Notes under the pieces: model-generated | Told to the model about the DNA's origin: nothing | Database searches by the model: none | The model's input: the letters and a program-made list of their open reading frames with translations, nothing else | Source: Bacteroidales bacterium | GTDB taxonomy: Bacteria > Bacteroidota > Bacteroidia > Bacteroidales > UBA10428 | Assembly: GCA_016935435.1 (NCBI GenBank) | Contig: JAFGQZ010000081.1 | Span: 1 to 64,000 of the forward strand | DNA length: 64,000 nucleotides | Direction: 5' to 3' | Part shown: piece after piece, positions 37,509 to 47,453 of the stretch | Layout of the letters: each line of letters opens with the position of its first letter | How positions within the stretch are numbered: position 1 is the stretch's first letter | Made by a program: the position numbers and the translations under genes

Positions 37509-38528
37509 TTATAATATTCCATCTGAAACTTTAAACAATTTATCGCCAAATAATTTCCAGCTGTTCTGTTCACAGAATGTTACAGTTTCGTCGAAATTAG
37601 TTAATTTGAACATTCTGTTGCCTTCGAATATATCAACAATATCGTCGTAAGAATTAAAGGTTTCCATAAAACTGTACTGTTTCAAATCGCGGAAAGCACC
37701 GGAATCGGGCCCGATAATCTTAGCTCCCATGCGAATGGAGTCCATGAGCGAACCCGAACTTAAAACCGATGGGTCGTTGTAGGTAAACAATACATACTCC
37801 GACTGATTTGCCATTCGGGCAATGTCTTTCAAGTCGAGAAACCCGTCGATATAGCTTATATTGCTGTTTACATGCTTTTCGATTTCAGCCTTTTGCCATT
37901 CGGGGATGCAAACACCGGTAATTCGTATTTTTGCCTTGCCTAATTTTGGGTTTTTTTTAACAAAATCGAGGAATTCCAACACCCGCTTATAAGGAAAAAT
38001 AGTGCCCCAGATAAGGAAGTCGAATTTCTTCACGGGTTTTTCACCGGCTATGGAAAACAATTCTTCAACCGGGTGAACAATGTATTTAACCTTATGCGCA
38101 TGTGCCGGGAACTTTTCCCTTACAAGTTCAACCCCTCTTTGCGAGTGTGTTATTATTAAATTGGAATACCTTACCATTCGATCAAAACTTTTGCTTGTCA
38201 GCCGGCGGTTTCTTTTTTGGTGTGAGTACCAGTTATGCATTACCCAAACTATTTTTTTCCCGAGCATTCCGGCCAGAAGCAAAAAAGCAGGAAACAACAG
38301 GTATTGCATAAGCCCAAAGCGTTTTGTTGCTATATCTTCAATCCAGTTAAAGAAATAAACATCGGTTTTGGGTAAAAACTGAAACAACTCAACGACACCC
38401 TTATTGTTTGGCTTTTCGTTTACCAGGGTGTGCTTTTTCTGCAGGTTTTCCTCAACATGCAACACATAAGGGTTTGGCACATCCAGTGTATTGTAATCGT
38501 TTTTTGGGTATATATAAATCCTGCTCAT
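37509..38528 (-). CDS. GT-B fold glycosyltransferase, GumK-like
   Basis: 339 residues. A membrane-associated hydrophobic stretch (about 75-92) in the N-terminal half is followed by IVWVMHNWYSH and FLIWGTIFPYKRVLEFLDF, typical of GT-B transferases that use UDP- or GDP-sugars at the membrane. The C-terminal part contains VLSSGSLMDSIRMGAKIIGPDSG, matching the donor-phosphate region. Donor and acceptor unknown. It follows the preceding transferase gene by 52 bases. Confidence 0.8.
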   Translation of the reverse strand: MSRIYIYPKNDYNTLDVPNPYVLHVEENLQKKHTLVNEKPNNKGVVELFQFLPKTDVYFFNWIEDIATKRFGLMQYLLFPAFLLLAGMLGKKIVWVMHNWYSHQKRNRRLTSKSFDRMVRYSNLIITHSQRGVELVREKFPAHAHKVKYIVHPVEELFSIAGEKPVKKFDFLIWGTIFPYKRVLEFLDFVKKNPKLGKAKIRITGVCIPEWQKAEIEKHVNSNISYIDGFLDLKDIARMANQSEYVLFTYNDPSVLSSGSLMDSIRMGAKIIGPDSGAFRDLKQYSFMETFNSYDDIVDIFEGNRMFKLTNFDETVTFCEQNSWKLFGDKLFKVSDGIL

Positions 38529-38580
38529 GATACTTTGTTGATGATTCGGGTTATCGAAAGGCTGAATGCAGTTTATTCAG

Positions 38581-39621
38581 TTAATAAGGGTGCGTAATTG
38601 TTCCGGATTCAATGCGCCCCAGCACCTCTTTCAGTGCAGGCATGTTGCCGTCGTAAAACGACGGATAGTGGGCAAAGAAATTATCGAAAACAGCTTTCGG
38701 GGTATTTTCCAAATGGTATTTGTCCCTTAATACAATAAGTTTTTCCCTCAGATCGTCTTCGTTGTCGTACACCAAAAAGCATTCGGGCAAAGTTCCGGGG
38801 CCGTGTACTTCAACTTTTTCGTCGAGCCTCCACGACATTGCCCATGCCGAGTGGGGCGTACCAATATACGAACCACAGGCAAGACATTCGGCAATTGGCA
38901 TACCGTAGGCTTCGGGGAATTGTATAAAATACACCGATGCTTTCTGGTATATAGCCCTAATTTCTTCCATCGAATAGGGCTTTTCGAGCGAAATATAGGC
39001 TATGTTTAGTTCTTTCAGCACTTTAAGCTGTATTTCGCGGTATTGTTCATACCCCGGCCTCAGAAAGTCCACTACTACCAGGAACTCTTTGCGCGGCATG
39101 GGCACCAACCCCGAACTTTTAAGGTAAAGGCCTATCTGGCTCCAGGGGGGTGCCGGTGTGCCCCTGAGTTCAGTAATTGGGGAAACGGTCAGGTGCCAGT
39201 CGTACCTGCCAAGCAAATCGTGCCCGCCCTCAACAAGTCGTTTTTTAATAGTTGGCGAATTTTCGAGGTACTGAACAGCATAATAGAGTACCGGTTTATT
39301 GTCAATCTTTTTTTTGAAAGCTTTAACATTGTATGAGTGTTTATAAAACGCATACGGTGTACATGAACAAACAATAACGGCATCGAAGTTTTTAAGGCTG
39401 GAGAAAAACAGGCTGTCACCAATAAAATGCAACAACTTAAAAACAATCCAAAGTAATTTGTTTTCGTTTACCGTTTTTGCAGGGAACAAGCGTGTAAGGG
39501 CCTTTACCCTGTAAAACTTGCGGGCATAATTTCCCGTGTTAAGGATAAACTTCTCAAGTGTTGCCGACAGCACCTTGGGGCTGCCGTTCTCAGGCCCGCT
39601 AACAATGGCAATTTTCAGCAT
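38581..39621 (-). CDS. Glycosyltransferase (GT4-like)
   Basis: 346 residues with a GT-B-like C-terminal half containing FPEAYGMPIAECLACGSYIG, which matches the E-x7-E donor-binding segment of GT4 enzymes. The N-terminal half is unusual, containing a VSPITELRGT segment. Likely adds one sugar to the repeat unit. No closer relative is recognised. Confidence 0.75.
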   Translation of the reverse strand: MLKIAIVSGPENGSPKVLSATLEKFILNTGNYARKFYRVKALTRLFPAKTVNENKLLWIVFKLLHFIGDSLFFSSLKNFDAVIVCSCTPYAFYKHSYNVKAFKKKIDNKPVLYYAVQYLENSPTIKKRLVEGGHDLLGRYDWHLTVSPITELRGTPAPPWSQIGLYLKSSGLVPMPRKEFLVVVDFLRPGYEQYREIQLKVLKELNIAYISLEKPYSMEEIRAIYQKASVYFIQFPEAYGMPIAECLACGSYIGTPHSAWAMSWRLDEKVEVHGPGTLPECFLVYDNEDDLREKLIVLRDKYHLENTPKAVFDNFFAHYPSFYDGNMPALKEVLGRIESGTITHPY

Positions 39622-39659
39622 AGTTTATATGGGGTTAGACGATTTATCAATTGTTTCAA

Positions 39660-40556
39660 TTATTTATAAAACCTGTTGCTGCGGCCAAAAACAAACATCA
39701 GGCCGCCAATGGAATAGCAAATTTTAAAAAGCCCGAGGAGTTTGTTCGACTTACCAAACAAATAATAGGGCACAAAAACAACAATACCCAAAAGCAGCCT
39801 GCCCAGAATATGGGGCAGGATTTTCACTTTCGAAACCTTTTCCCCGGTGAGCGACCTTACTATAAGTTGTGTATTTGCAGTACGAATAGTACGTTTCATT
39901 ACATACTTAACGGTGGTGCGTCCGGGAGGAATAATTTCGTGCGAAATGGCTTTGTGGTTAATGCGTATTATGCCACCAATTTTTGTTATTTGCGAAGTCA
40001 TAAAAAAATCTTCGCCGCCGGTAAAGTTCAAGCGGATATCAAAAGGCCCTTCGAGCTTGTCAACAAGGCTTTTTCGTAAAAGCAGGCAGCCGGTTGCTGC
40101 TTGTTTAACAATTTCGCCATAAGGTTTTTCGATATCTTTATGGTGATCGACAATATATTCGGGCACATCGAACCTGAAAAGTGCCGGGGTAGCACCCGAA
40201 ACGCCATCGCAATTATACTCGCGCTGGCATTTCATAAGTTCGGCCATCCAGTTTTTGTCAACAATCTGGTCGTCGTCAACAAAGCAAACAAAATCGCAAT
40301 TGCCGGCTTCTTTTACCGATCGGTTGCGGGCATGCGAAATACCCTGATTGGTTTCGAGATAGTAGTTTGTTTTAAAACGGCTTTGCGCCGCAAATTCCTG
40401 CACTACTTTATCGGAAACGCTTTGACTGTCGTTTTCAACAACAACAATTGAAAGCTCGGTATTTTCGGGCAAATTAATGGTATTTATGCTTTGCAAAAGT
40501 TCCATCAGCCCGTCGGGGCGCCTTCTTGTCGATATGCAAACCGTTACTTTGTCCAT
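39660..40556 (-). CDS. GT2-family glycosyltransferase
   Basis: 298-residue GT-A transferase. The nucleotide-binding start VCISTRRRPDGLMELL and the metal-binding motif CFVDDDQIVD are clear, and a membrane-associated C-terminus follows. An inverting sugar transferase for the repeat unit. Donor unknown. Confidence 0.88.
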   Translation of the reverse strand: MDKVTVCISTRRRPDGLMELLQSINTINLPENTELSIVVVENDSQSVSDKVVQEFAAQSRFKTNYYLETNQGISHARNRSVKEAGNCDFVCFVDDDQIVDKNWMAELMKCQREYNCDGVSGATPALFRFDVPEYIVDHHKDIEKPYGEIVKQAATGCLLLRKSLVDKLEGPFDIRLNFTGGEDFFMTSQITKIGGIIRINHKAISHEIIPPGRTTVKYVMKRTIRTANTQLIVRSLTGEKVSKVKILPHILGRLLLGIVVFVPYYLFGKSNKLLGLFKICYSIGGLMFVFGRSNRFYK

Positions 40557-40626
40557 TTTTGTTTTCTCTAGTCTGGTTGTATATAATTTTTAATATAAAT
40601 TACACAATCATTAAAACATTAACCTG

Positions 40627-41838
40627 TCACCCTGCAAGCGAAGCCCCTTCAGGCAATACCACGGCAGGCTTTTTGCCTTCAAGGTAATCGCGGCGTGCCA
40701 GGTCGATGAGGTATAAAGTTATTGCCTGTATGCCAAAAATACCGGGGGCAAATATTTCGTCGATAACTATGTTCGACGATAGTACCAAAAATGCCAGGTA
40801 CATGTTGAGGTATAAATTTTCGGGCGTAAGCCTTATAAACATCCCTTTCACACACCACAACAGCAGCCCGAGCGTTGTTAACAAGCCCATAACCAGGTAA
40901 AAGCCCAGCAGGCCTAAATCTACCCAGTAAAAACCAAAAGCTTCTACCATATAGCCCATTCGGTTAGCGTATGAGCCATAGCCCCCGGGGAACCCGCCCC
41001 CAAAAATATAATACGAGGCATTTTGAGGATATTCGTTTGTAAAGTATTCGAACTGCATGCGGCGGATATAGCGATCTCCCTGTTCCTGTTGGTTTTCGGT
41101 TGTTTCAATCATGTTCTGGATAATCATGGAAGTTTCTTCCATTTGCAAAACCCCGATAAACATTATAACCCCCAGCAGGATAAGAAAATAGTTGGTGGGC
41201 GAATATTTCACCAGTTTCAGGAAAGTAATACCGGTAAGCAGTGCCGTAGCAGCGAGAAAAGTTCGGTTTCCACCTTTAATTATTATTACCAGAAAGAACA
41301 TTGCCAGCAAAATGTGTGGCAGTTTTCTATACATTAAATACCTGTTAAGGAACATAAAGTAACACAAAACCATAAAACCGGCGCCCTGCATCCTCAGCCT
41401 TATTGTGCCCCTGTCGGCAAAAAGGGTGCCCCTGAAAAGTCGGCGCGGAAATGCATCGATCTGCATCTGGTAAAATATGGTATATAAAATGGCAAACACA
41501 ACAATGAGGGTTTCCAGGTCTTTACGCTCAATTTTATTTTCGTGCAACCAAAAATACATAAGGATAAAATAGAGGTTGCCTGCCGACAAAATGGTATCTT
41601 TTGGCCCTTGCCCGTTATTAAAGTATGCCGACAGCACATTTAAAAAAATGCCGATAAAATACACAATTATGGCATTTCGAAAGAGCAAGCCTTTGTTGCT
41701 ATATTGCTTAACAAAGCTAAACCCAAACACTGCCAGCGAGAATAAATCGGTTAGGTTATAGTAGTGCTTAGGCACCCTTACAGACCCCCAGAAGTGTATG
41801 GCACATAAAACTAATACTACCAGTAAAATCCGCTTCAT
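40627..41838 (-). CDS. O-antigen/EPS polymerase-like membrane protein (Wzy-like)
   Basis: 403 residues with about eleven helices and a large loop near residues 245-300 containing RYIRRMQFEYF, as in many Wzy-type polymerases. It sits between transferases and the methyltransferase, the usual place for a polymerase in a Wzx/Wzy cluster. Wzy proteins share little sequence, so this is by topology and context. It would join repeat units in the periplasm. Confidence 0.72.
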   Translation of the reverse strand: MKRILLVVLVLCAIHFWGSVRVPKHYYNLTDLFSLAVFGFSFVKQYSNKGLLFRNAIIVYFIGIFLNVLSAYFNNGQGPKDTILSAGNLYFILMYFWLHENKIERKDLETLIVVFAILYTIFYQMQIDAFPRRLFRGTLFADRGTIRLRMQGAGFMVLCYFMFLNRYLMYRKLPHILLAMFFLVIIIKGGNRTFLAATALLTGITFLKLVKYSPTNYFLILLGVIMFIGVLQMEETSMIIQNMIETTENQQEQGDRYIRRMQFEYFTNEYPQNASYYIFGGGFPGGYGSYANRMGYMVEAFGFYWVDLGLLGFYLVMGLLTTLGLLLWCVKGMFIRLTPENLYLNMYLAFLVLSSNIVIDEIFAPGIFGIQAITLYLIDLARRDYLEGKKPAVVLPEGASLAG

Positions 41839-42024
41839 TCTCTATTAAACAAGTTGGACACATTTTTATTGACACCCTTAAATGAGCGGGCAAAACCAAG
41901 TAAGCCAAAGGCTTTAAACAACATCAGGGATAAAATTGCCTATTTAAAGCAAAAAGGCAACAAGGAAAACCAACGGCCTTTTCGACAAAACAATTTAAGC
42001 ACAAAAAGGCCGGCAATAAAAACC

Positions 42025-42927
42025 TTACAGCTTTTCGCAATATATACGCTGCATATCCCTCATGTTCAGGTGAATTGTAAATTTATCCAACCTGAGTTTA
42101 GTGGCTATAAAATTAAAGAATTTCTTGCAGCCAGTAATTATGCCAAAGTTATGGAACAACCTGTCAACCGACAGTGTGCGTCCAACCTTGTCGTGCTTAA
42201 CAACTTTAAACCCGCACGATTCTACAAGTTTTGATAATGTTTCTGTGGTAAACAGGAAAATATGCCCGTCGCACCTTGCGCTGCGTTCACGGTGGCGCAA
42301 CAGCTTAAACATAAACGAATCGTAAGTAGGGGTTTCCATCACCAGTAAGCCGCCCTTTTTAAGTACCTGGTGCGATTTTAGTATAAAGGCTTTTGGGTCG
42401 TAAACGTGTTCAATAACATGAAAATACACAACCACATCAATGCTCCCGTCGGCAATATCGCTTTTTTCGAAAGGAGTGGAAAGTACCTTCAGCCCAAACT
42501 CTTTTTCGGAATACAGGCGTGGCTTTGTTAGTGGCTCAATTCCGAGGGTATCCCATCCGCGTTCTTTGGCACTGTTCAGGAACACACCAGTATAAGAACC
42601 TATGTCCAGAAGGGTACCTTTGGGCCTGTTATCGATATAATCGAGTACTTTAAGGTAGTCTTTCTGCTGAATATATTGTTTTTTCAGGTATTGGTTTTTA
42701 TCGGGGATAAAATCGGCCAGTTCTTTTTCAAGTTCTTCAATATTATCGTTAAGCCCCTCGTCGAGCGATACTTTTCCGCCAACTGTGTGGGTTGTTTGCG
42801 GATTGGCGTACATAAGCCCGCAGTGGTTGCATTTCACAATCTGGTGCAATTGGGCCTTGCCCTCGGGGAAAACTACTTTATAATCGTCGGCCCCGCAATA
42901 ATTGCATTTTACATAAACTTTTTCCAT
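42025..42927 (-). CDS. Zinc-ribbon class I SAM methyltransferase
   Basis: 300 residues. The N-terminus has two CxxC knuckles (CNYCGAD and CNHCGLMYANPQ), a zinc-ribbon-like arrangement common to nucleotide-sugar methyltransferases. The SAM fold (about 90-210) has the LLDIGSYTGVF glycine loop and a later VVVYFHVIEHVYDP segment. Likely methylates a sugar or polysaccharide precursor. A 186-base untranslated gap lies between it and the polymerase gene. Confidence 0.82.
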   Translation of the reverse strand: MEKVYVKCNYCGADDYKVVFPEGKAQLHQIVKCNHCGLMYANPQTTHTVGGKVSLDEGLNDNIEELEKELADFIPDKNQYLKKQYIQQKDYLKVLDYIDNRPKGTLLDIGSYTGVFLNSAKERGWDTLGIEPLTKPRLYSEKEFGLKVLSTPFEKSDIADGSIDVVVYFHVIEHVYDPKAFILKSHQVLKKGGLLVMETPTYDSFMFKLLRHRERSARCDGHIFLFTTETLSKLVESCGFKVVKHDKVGRTLSVDRLFHNFGIITGCKKFFNFIATKLRLDKFTIHLNMRDMQRIYCEKL

Positions 42928-43008
42928 TTATAATTGGTTTGATTATTAACTTATTATTATTCGGCTTTGCATTGGCGCTGCCATTTTTTTTGTTTTAGAA
43001 ATTGCTGG

Positions 43009-44466
43009 TTAATTAACCAGTTTCTTAATTTTTTTACCGGTGGCGCTCATGTTTATTTGTTCTTTAATATCGAACACCTGCGGTATTTTGTAAAGCGCCA
43101 GGTTTTTGGCACAGTGTTGTTTTATTTGTTCTTCAGAAATATTTTTGCAGTTATTCACCACCACAGTGGCTTTAAGTGCCTCGCCCAGAATATCGTCATC
43201 GATACCTTCAATGGTGCAATCGACCACTTCTGGAATTGAAAATATAACTGCTTCGATTTCTTTCGGGCTTATTCTTTTCCCCCCAACCTTTATAATTTCT
43301 TTTTTACGGGCAGTAAGGAAAATATAGCCTTCAGTATCAACTGTGCCTAAATCGCCAGTGTGCAGCCATCCGTTGCGAATAGTTTCGGAAGTTCCGGCTT
43401 CATCTTTAAAATAGCCCAACATAACATTGTCGCCCCGGGCAATAACTTCGCCGGTTTCGCCGGGCGTAATGTCGTTATTGTTTTCATCAACAACCCTTAA
43501 AGTAACCCCGGGAATGCCTTTGCCCATCGAACCTTTTTTCTGTTCGTACAGCCCGGCAGGCAAATACGAGAGGCGTGCTGTTGCTTCGGTTTGCCCGTAC
43601 ATAACAATAAACTTTACTTCGGGCTTGCTTTCGCGGAACTCGTCGATAAATACCGGCGCCAGCTTGCCCCCTGCCTGGGTAACATATTTCAGGTGGGGAA
43701 AATGGGTCTTCTTAAACGAATCGGATTTCCTGAGCAATATCTGGAAATGACTGGGTACCCCTGCAAAACCGGTACATTTATGGTTAATCAAATCGTTAAG
43801 CACCGAGCCTAAGAAAATGAACGAATTGTTCAGCACAATTGAACCACCAACCCGTAAATGTGTATGCAAGAGCGATAAACCATAGCAATAATAAAAGGGC
43901 AAAACCACCAACATACGGTCGGTTTCGTTTAGCCCCAAATAACTGATAATTGAAACTGTGTTTGCAACAAGGTTCTTGTGCGAAAGCATTACACCCTTGG
44001 GCGCCCCGGTAGAACCCGAGGTAAAAATAATTTCGGCACAACGCTCCCTGTCGAAATTCTCTTCGGCCTTAAAGACAACATCGTTATGGTTTATTTCAGA
44101 AACATCGCCGGGTGTAAAACAGGCTGGCACCGAAGGCGCCAACCTGTTTTTTACCTGATCGGCACAAAACAGTATTTCGGCCGAAGTAATATCGGCAATG
44201 TATTTAAACTTTTCTTCTTCAATTGCCGGGTCGAGGGGAATACAGGTGTTCCCCGACTTGATAATGGCAAAGTAAGCTGTGAGGAAGAATGCATTGTTCG
44301 GCGAAATAAGAATAATATTCTTTCTATCCCCTACCCTCTCTTTAATAAAACCAGCCAAAGCAACCGATTTCAGGTAAAGTTCGTTAAACGGGAGTTCTTC
44401 TTTCCCAACCAGGAACAGGTTTTTGTTCGTGGCCGTATTTTCAAAAAAGAAATCGAATGCATTCAT
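43009..44466 (-). CDS. Acyl/aryl-AMP ligase (ANL superfamily)
   Basis: 485 residues. Adenylates a carboxylic acid and transfers it to CoA or a carrier protein. Core motifs are all visible: IIFTSGSTGAPKGVMLSHKN (phosphate loop), YGQTEA, TGDLGTVDTEGYIFLTARKKE and a C-terminal SATGKKIKK catalytic Lys region. Its neighbours are a NadE-like protein, AsnB and a carrier protein, so the carrier (47454-47702) is the likely acceptor. Acid unknown. Ends 10 bases from the NadE-like gene; all read together. Confidence 0.9.
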   Translation of the reverse strand: MNAFDFFFENTATNKNLFLVGKEELPFNELYLKSVALAGFIKERVGDRKNIILISPNNAFFLTAYFAIIKSGNTCIPLDPAIEEEKFKYIADITSAEILFCADQVKNRLAPSVPACFTPGDVSEINHNDVVFKAEENFDRERCAEIIFTSGSTGAPKGVMLSHKNLVANTVSIISYLGLNETDRMLVVLPFYYCYGLSLLHTHLRVGGSIVLNNSFIFLGSVLNDLINHKCTGFAGVPSHFQILLRKSDSFKKTHFPHLKYVTQAGGKLAPVFIDEFRESKPEVKFIVMYGQTEATARLSYLPAGLYEQKKGSMGKGIPGVTLRVVDENNNDITPGETGEVIARGDNVMLGYFKDEAGTSETIRNGWLHTGDLGTVDTEGYIFLTARKKEIIKVGGKRISPKEIEAVIFSIPEVVDCTIEGIDDDILGEALKATVVVNNCKNISEEQIKQHCAKNLALYKIPQVFDIKEQINMSATGKKIKKLVN

Positions 44467-44476
44467 ACTTTCAGAA

Positions 44477-45472
44477 TTAACCCCTGTAATAATCCCTTAT
44501 TGGTTCCATGCGAAGGTAGTCGGTAGTCCTTCTTTTGCGTTCGAAGTTATTGTACAAGGCAGCTACACGTTCGGGGGTTTCGCCCATAACTTTTGCTACT
44601 TCTTCGGGCGAATAACCGTTTTCATATCCGTACCAGAAGCGGTCCATAAGTTCAAACGGCAGCTGGTAGAAGAACTCCTCCTGGGTTTGTTCGGCCGAAT
44701 AGGTATCGGTAGTTGGCGTACGGTCGATAATTTCCTGGGGTACGCCCAGATATTTGGCTAACTGGTAAACCTGTGTTTTATAAAGGTTGCCAATGGGCAT
44801 AACATCGGCGCCGCCATCGCCATATTTTACAAAGAACCCCTGTTCCTGCTCGTGTTTATTGGGTGTGCCAATAACGGCATAGTGCAGTGCTTCGGCGTAA
44901 TAATAGAGGGTTGTCATGCGCGAGCGTTGTTTAAAATTCGACGAAGCAACAATCTGCAGGTACTCGTTTGTATGCAGGGGTTTGTCTTTCTGGCTTCCGT
45001 CGGGGGCAATAATGGTAAGCGAAAACATTGGGGGAAGGTTGTTAAACAGCCCGCGTTGTTTCACTACAATTTTCATTTTGTAGGTACGGGGATCGTATTC
45101 GGGGAAAACCCTTTTTACGGCCTCGTCCCTTCTCTCGTAACAGCGGAAACCATCGAGGGCGCCGGTAATATTGTCGAGGTGCAGCGATTTTACACCGAAT
45201 GCGGCAGCTAATTTACGTGCCAGCATTTCGCTTTCGGGGCTCGAGTCTTTCTCGGGCATCATTATGGCCGTAACCTTATCGGGGCCAAAGGCTTTGGCCG
45301 CCAACCCCAGGCACACCGACGAATCGATGCCGCCACTGATACCGACAACACCACCAAAGCGGCGTAGCTTCTGGTTTACGTCGATACGGAGCTTTTCAAC
45401 AATTTTATCTGTTACCTCTGCCACATTTTCGAGGTAAATAATATCCTTCGAGAAAGGTTTTTTTGTATTCAT
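44477..45472 (-). CDS. NAD synthetase-like (NadE) ATP pyrophosphatase
   Basis: 331 residues, longer than the usual 270 or so for ammonia-dependent NadE. It has the PP-loop SGGIDSS (46-52), a KYGDGGADVMPIG segment and other N-type ATP pyrophosphatase features, with an added region near residues 110-190. True NadE amidates deamido-NAD. Its place between an adenylate ligase and AsnB in a polysaccharide operon suggests it may amidate or activate another substrate instead, but a housekeeping role is not excluded. Confidence 0.82.
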   Translation of the reverse strand: MNTKKPFSKDIIYLENVAEVTDKIVEKLRIDVNQKLRRFGGVVGISGGIDSSVCLGLAAKAFGPDKVTAIMMPEKDSSPESEMLARKLAAAFGVKSLHLDNITGALDGFRCYERRDEAVKRVFPEYDPRTYKMKIVVKQRGLFNNLPPMFSLTIIAPDGSQKDKPLHTNEYLQIVASSNFKQRSRMTTLYYYAEALHYAVIGTPNKHEQEQGFFVKYGDGGADVMPIGNLYKTQVYQLAKYLGVPQEIIDRTPTTDTYSAEQTQEEFFYQLPFELMDRFWYGYENGYSPEEVAKVMGETPERVAALYNNFERKRRTTDYLRMEPIRDYYRG

Positions 45473-45483
45473 GGTAAAACGTT

Positions 45484-47448
45484 TTATTGTTCTATTAATT
45501 TAAGGTTTACTAATTTGTTTACGCTCAGCCCTTCGTTTTTATTCTCTATAAACTGATAGTGGAGCATTTGCGACGAAACAATGGCTGCTATGGCCATGTT
45601 TTCGGTTTCGGTTGCATTATTTGTTTGTTTTATTTTGTTAATCAAAGCTTTTACGCTTTCGGGATTGAACATGCCGGTTTTTGCAAGATACCCGTCGGAC
45701 AACATATATTTAATGTAGTCGGGCAGGTTATCGGAGAAAAATACCGAAGCAATTGGCGCCCTGTAAGCCTGTTTCGAGCGTTTGAGAATAGAATCGGGTA
45801 TTTTTCCGGCCACCAGTTTCTTTAAAAGGTATTTTTCCTGTAATCCTTTTAATTTTAACGACGAGGGCACATCGGCTAGAAACTCAATAAGCCTGTGGTC
45901 GAGAAACGGATAGCGGCCTTCGATGGAGTTTGCCATTCCCATGCGGTCGCCCTGGGTCGAAAGCAGGTAGCCCGACATAAAAACGGTACTTTCAAGCCAT
46001 TGTGCTTTTGAAAGCGAGTCCCAGTCGGAGAAGCCTTCGGGCAGGATACGGTTTATTTCATTTTTAGGATCGTACCCGTTGCCACTCAGGCTGTACTGCC
46101 CCGAAAGATATTTACTGATATGCCCCGAGTTGTTCCACCTCAGAAGGTGCGAATACAAAGGGTTGGCGGTATCTTCGAGCTTATATCCGAAAAACATTTT
46201 CAACATTTTCGGATTGGCATTTTGCATTTGCGGCAGGTACGGATAGAGCTTCGTAAGCAACAACGGCCTGAAAGCCGATTGTGGGTTACGCGCCCAAAAA
46301 CGCCGTACTTCGCTCTCTTTAAAAATATTGTAACCGGCAAGCATTTCGTCGGCGCCCTCACCTGTAATAACAACTTTAATGTTGTTGTCGCGCACGAGCT
46401 TCGACAAGAGCATCATGGGTGTGGGCGCAGTGCGTATCATGGGTATTTCGGAGTGCCATACCACTTTTGGGAAATACTCTGCAATATCTTTCGAGGTGCA
46501 GTTTATCGACTTGTGGTTGGTGTTGAAGTATTTTACCGCCTCGTTCTGGTACGAACTTTCATCGAAATCTTTTTCGCCGAAAGTTATGGAGAAGGTGTTT
46601 AGTACTTTGGGTTCGATTTTGTTGATATACGAAACCGTTGCGCTTGAATCGAGGCCTCCGCTAAGGTATGCTGCCACAGGCACATCGGCCCTGAGCCTTA
46701 TTCTTATAGAGTCGGCAAACAATTCATCGAATGCTTCGATGTAGTCGTCGGGGTTTAGGCTTTTGTTTTTCTGCGAAAAAGTTAGTTGCCAGTACCTTTC
46801 TGTCTTTATCCCGCTTTTGTTCCATACCAGGTAATGCCCGGGCGACAATTCGTCGATACCGTCAAAAACCGATGCCGGGGTAATGGTTGTCCAATAGGTA
46901 AAAACCTGGCCCAGCCGCTCTTTCGAAATTTGCCTTTCGATTGCAGGGTTTTCAAATATGCATTTAATTTCCGAAGCAAATGTAAGCTGGTTGTTGCGGT
47001 AATGATAAAAAAGCGGCCTTATGCCTACCCGGTCGCGGGCCATAAAAAGTTCTTCCTTTTGGTTGTCCCAGATAGCAAACACAAACTGGCCGATAAGTTT
47101 TTCCAGGCAATTTTTGCCATAAACAGCGTACAACTGCACAAGCACTTCGGTGTCGGATGTGGTTTTAAAGCGATAGCCTTTTTGTTCCAAATCGGCTTTT
47201 AGCTCTATATAGTTAAAAATTTCGCCATTAAAAACTATCCAGTAACGCCCCGACGAATCGCTAATGGGCTGTTGCCCGCCTGAAAGGTCGATAATGCTCA
47301 GGCGCACATTTCCCAAGGTAGCCTTTGCGCAATGGTAAATACCACTTTCATCGGGACCCCGGTAATGTATGCGCGAGAGCATATTCTTCACTAACGAAAG
47401 CCTGCTGTCGCGTTCTCCTGAGTTAATTATACCTGCAATGCCACACAT
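45484..47448 (-). CDS. Asparagine synthase-family glutamine amidotransferase (AsnB-like)
   Basis: 654 residues. The N-terminal glutaminase has the catalytic Cys in MCGIAG and the usual GNVRLSIID and FNGEIFN segments. The C-terminal synthetase has the PP-loop SGGLDSS and further GEGADEM residues. In polysaccharide loci such enzymes often turn a sugar carboxylate into an amide rather than make asparagine. It is six bases after the carrier-protein gene and 11 before the NadE-like gene. Confidence 0.92.
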   Translation of the reverse strand: MCGIAGIINSGERDSRLSLVKNMLSRIHYRGPDESGIYHCAKATLGNVRLSIIDLSGGQQPISDSSGRYWIVFNGEIFNYIELKADLEQKGYRFKTTSDTEVLVQLYAVYGKNCLEKLIGQFVFAIWDNQKEELFMARDRVGIRPLFYHYRNNQLTFASEIKCIFENPAIERQISKERLGQVFTYWTTITPASVFDGIDELSPGHYLVWNKSGIKTERYWQLTFSQKNKSLNPDDYIEAFDELFADSIRIRLRADVPVAAYLSGGLDSSATVSYINKIEPKVLNTFSITFGEKDFDESSYQNEAVKYFNTNHKSINCTSKDIAEYFPKVVWHSEIPMIRTAPTPMMLLSKLVRDNNIKVVITGEGADEMLAGYNIFKESEVRRFWARNPQSAFRPLLLTKLYPYLPQMQNANPKMLKMFFGYKLEDTANPLYSHLLRWNNSGHISKYLSGQYSLSGNGYDPKNEINRILPEGFSDWDSLSKAQWLESTVFMSGYLLSTQGDRMGMANSIEGRYPFLDHRLIEFLADVPSSLKLKGLQEKYLLKKLVAGKIPDSILKRSKQAYRAPIASVFFSDNLPDYIKYMLSDGYLAKTGMFNPESVKALINKIKQTNNATETENMAIAAIVSSQMLHYQFIENKNEGLSVNKLVNLKLIEQ

Positions 47449-47453
47449 ACTTG

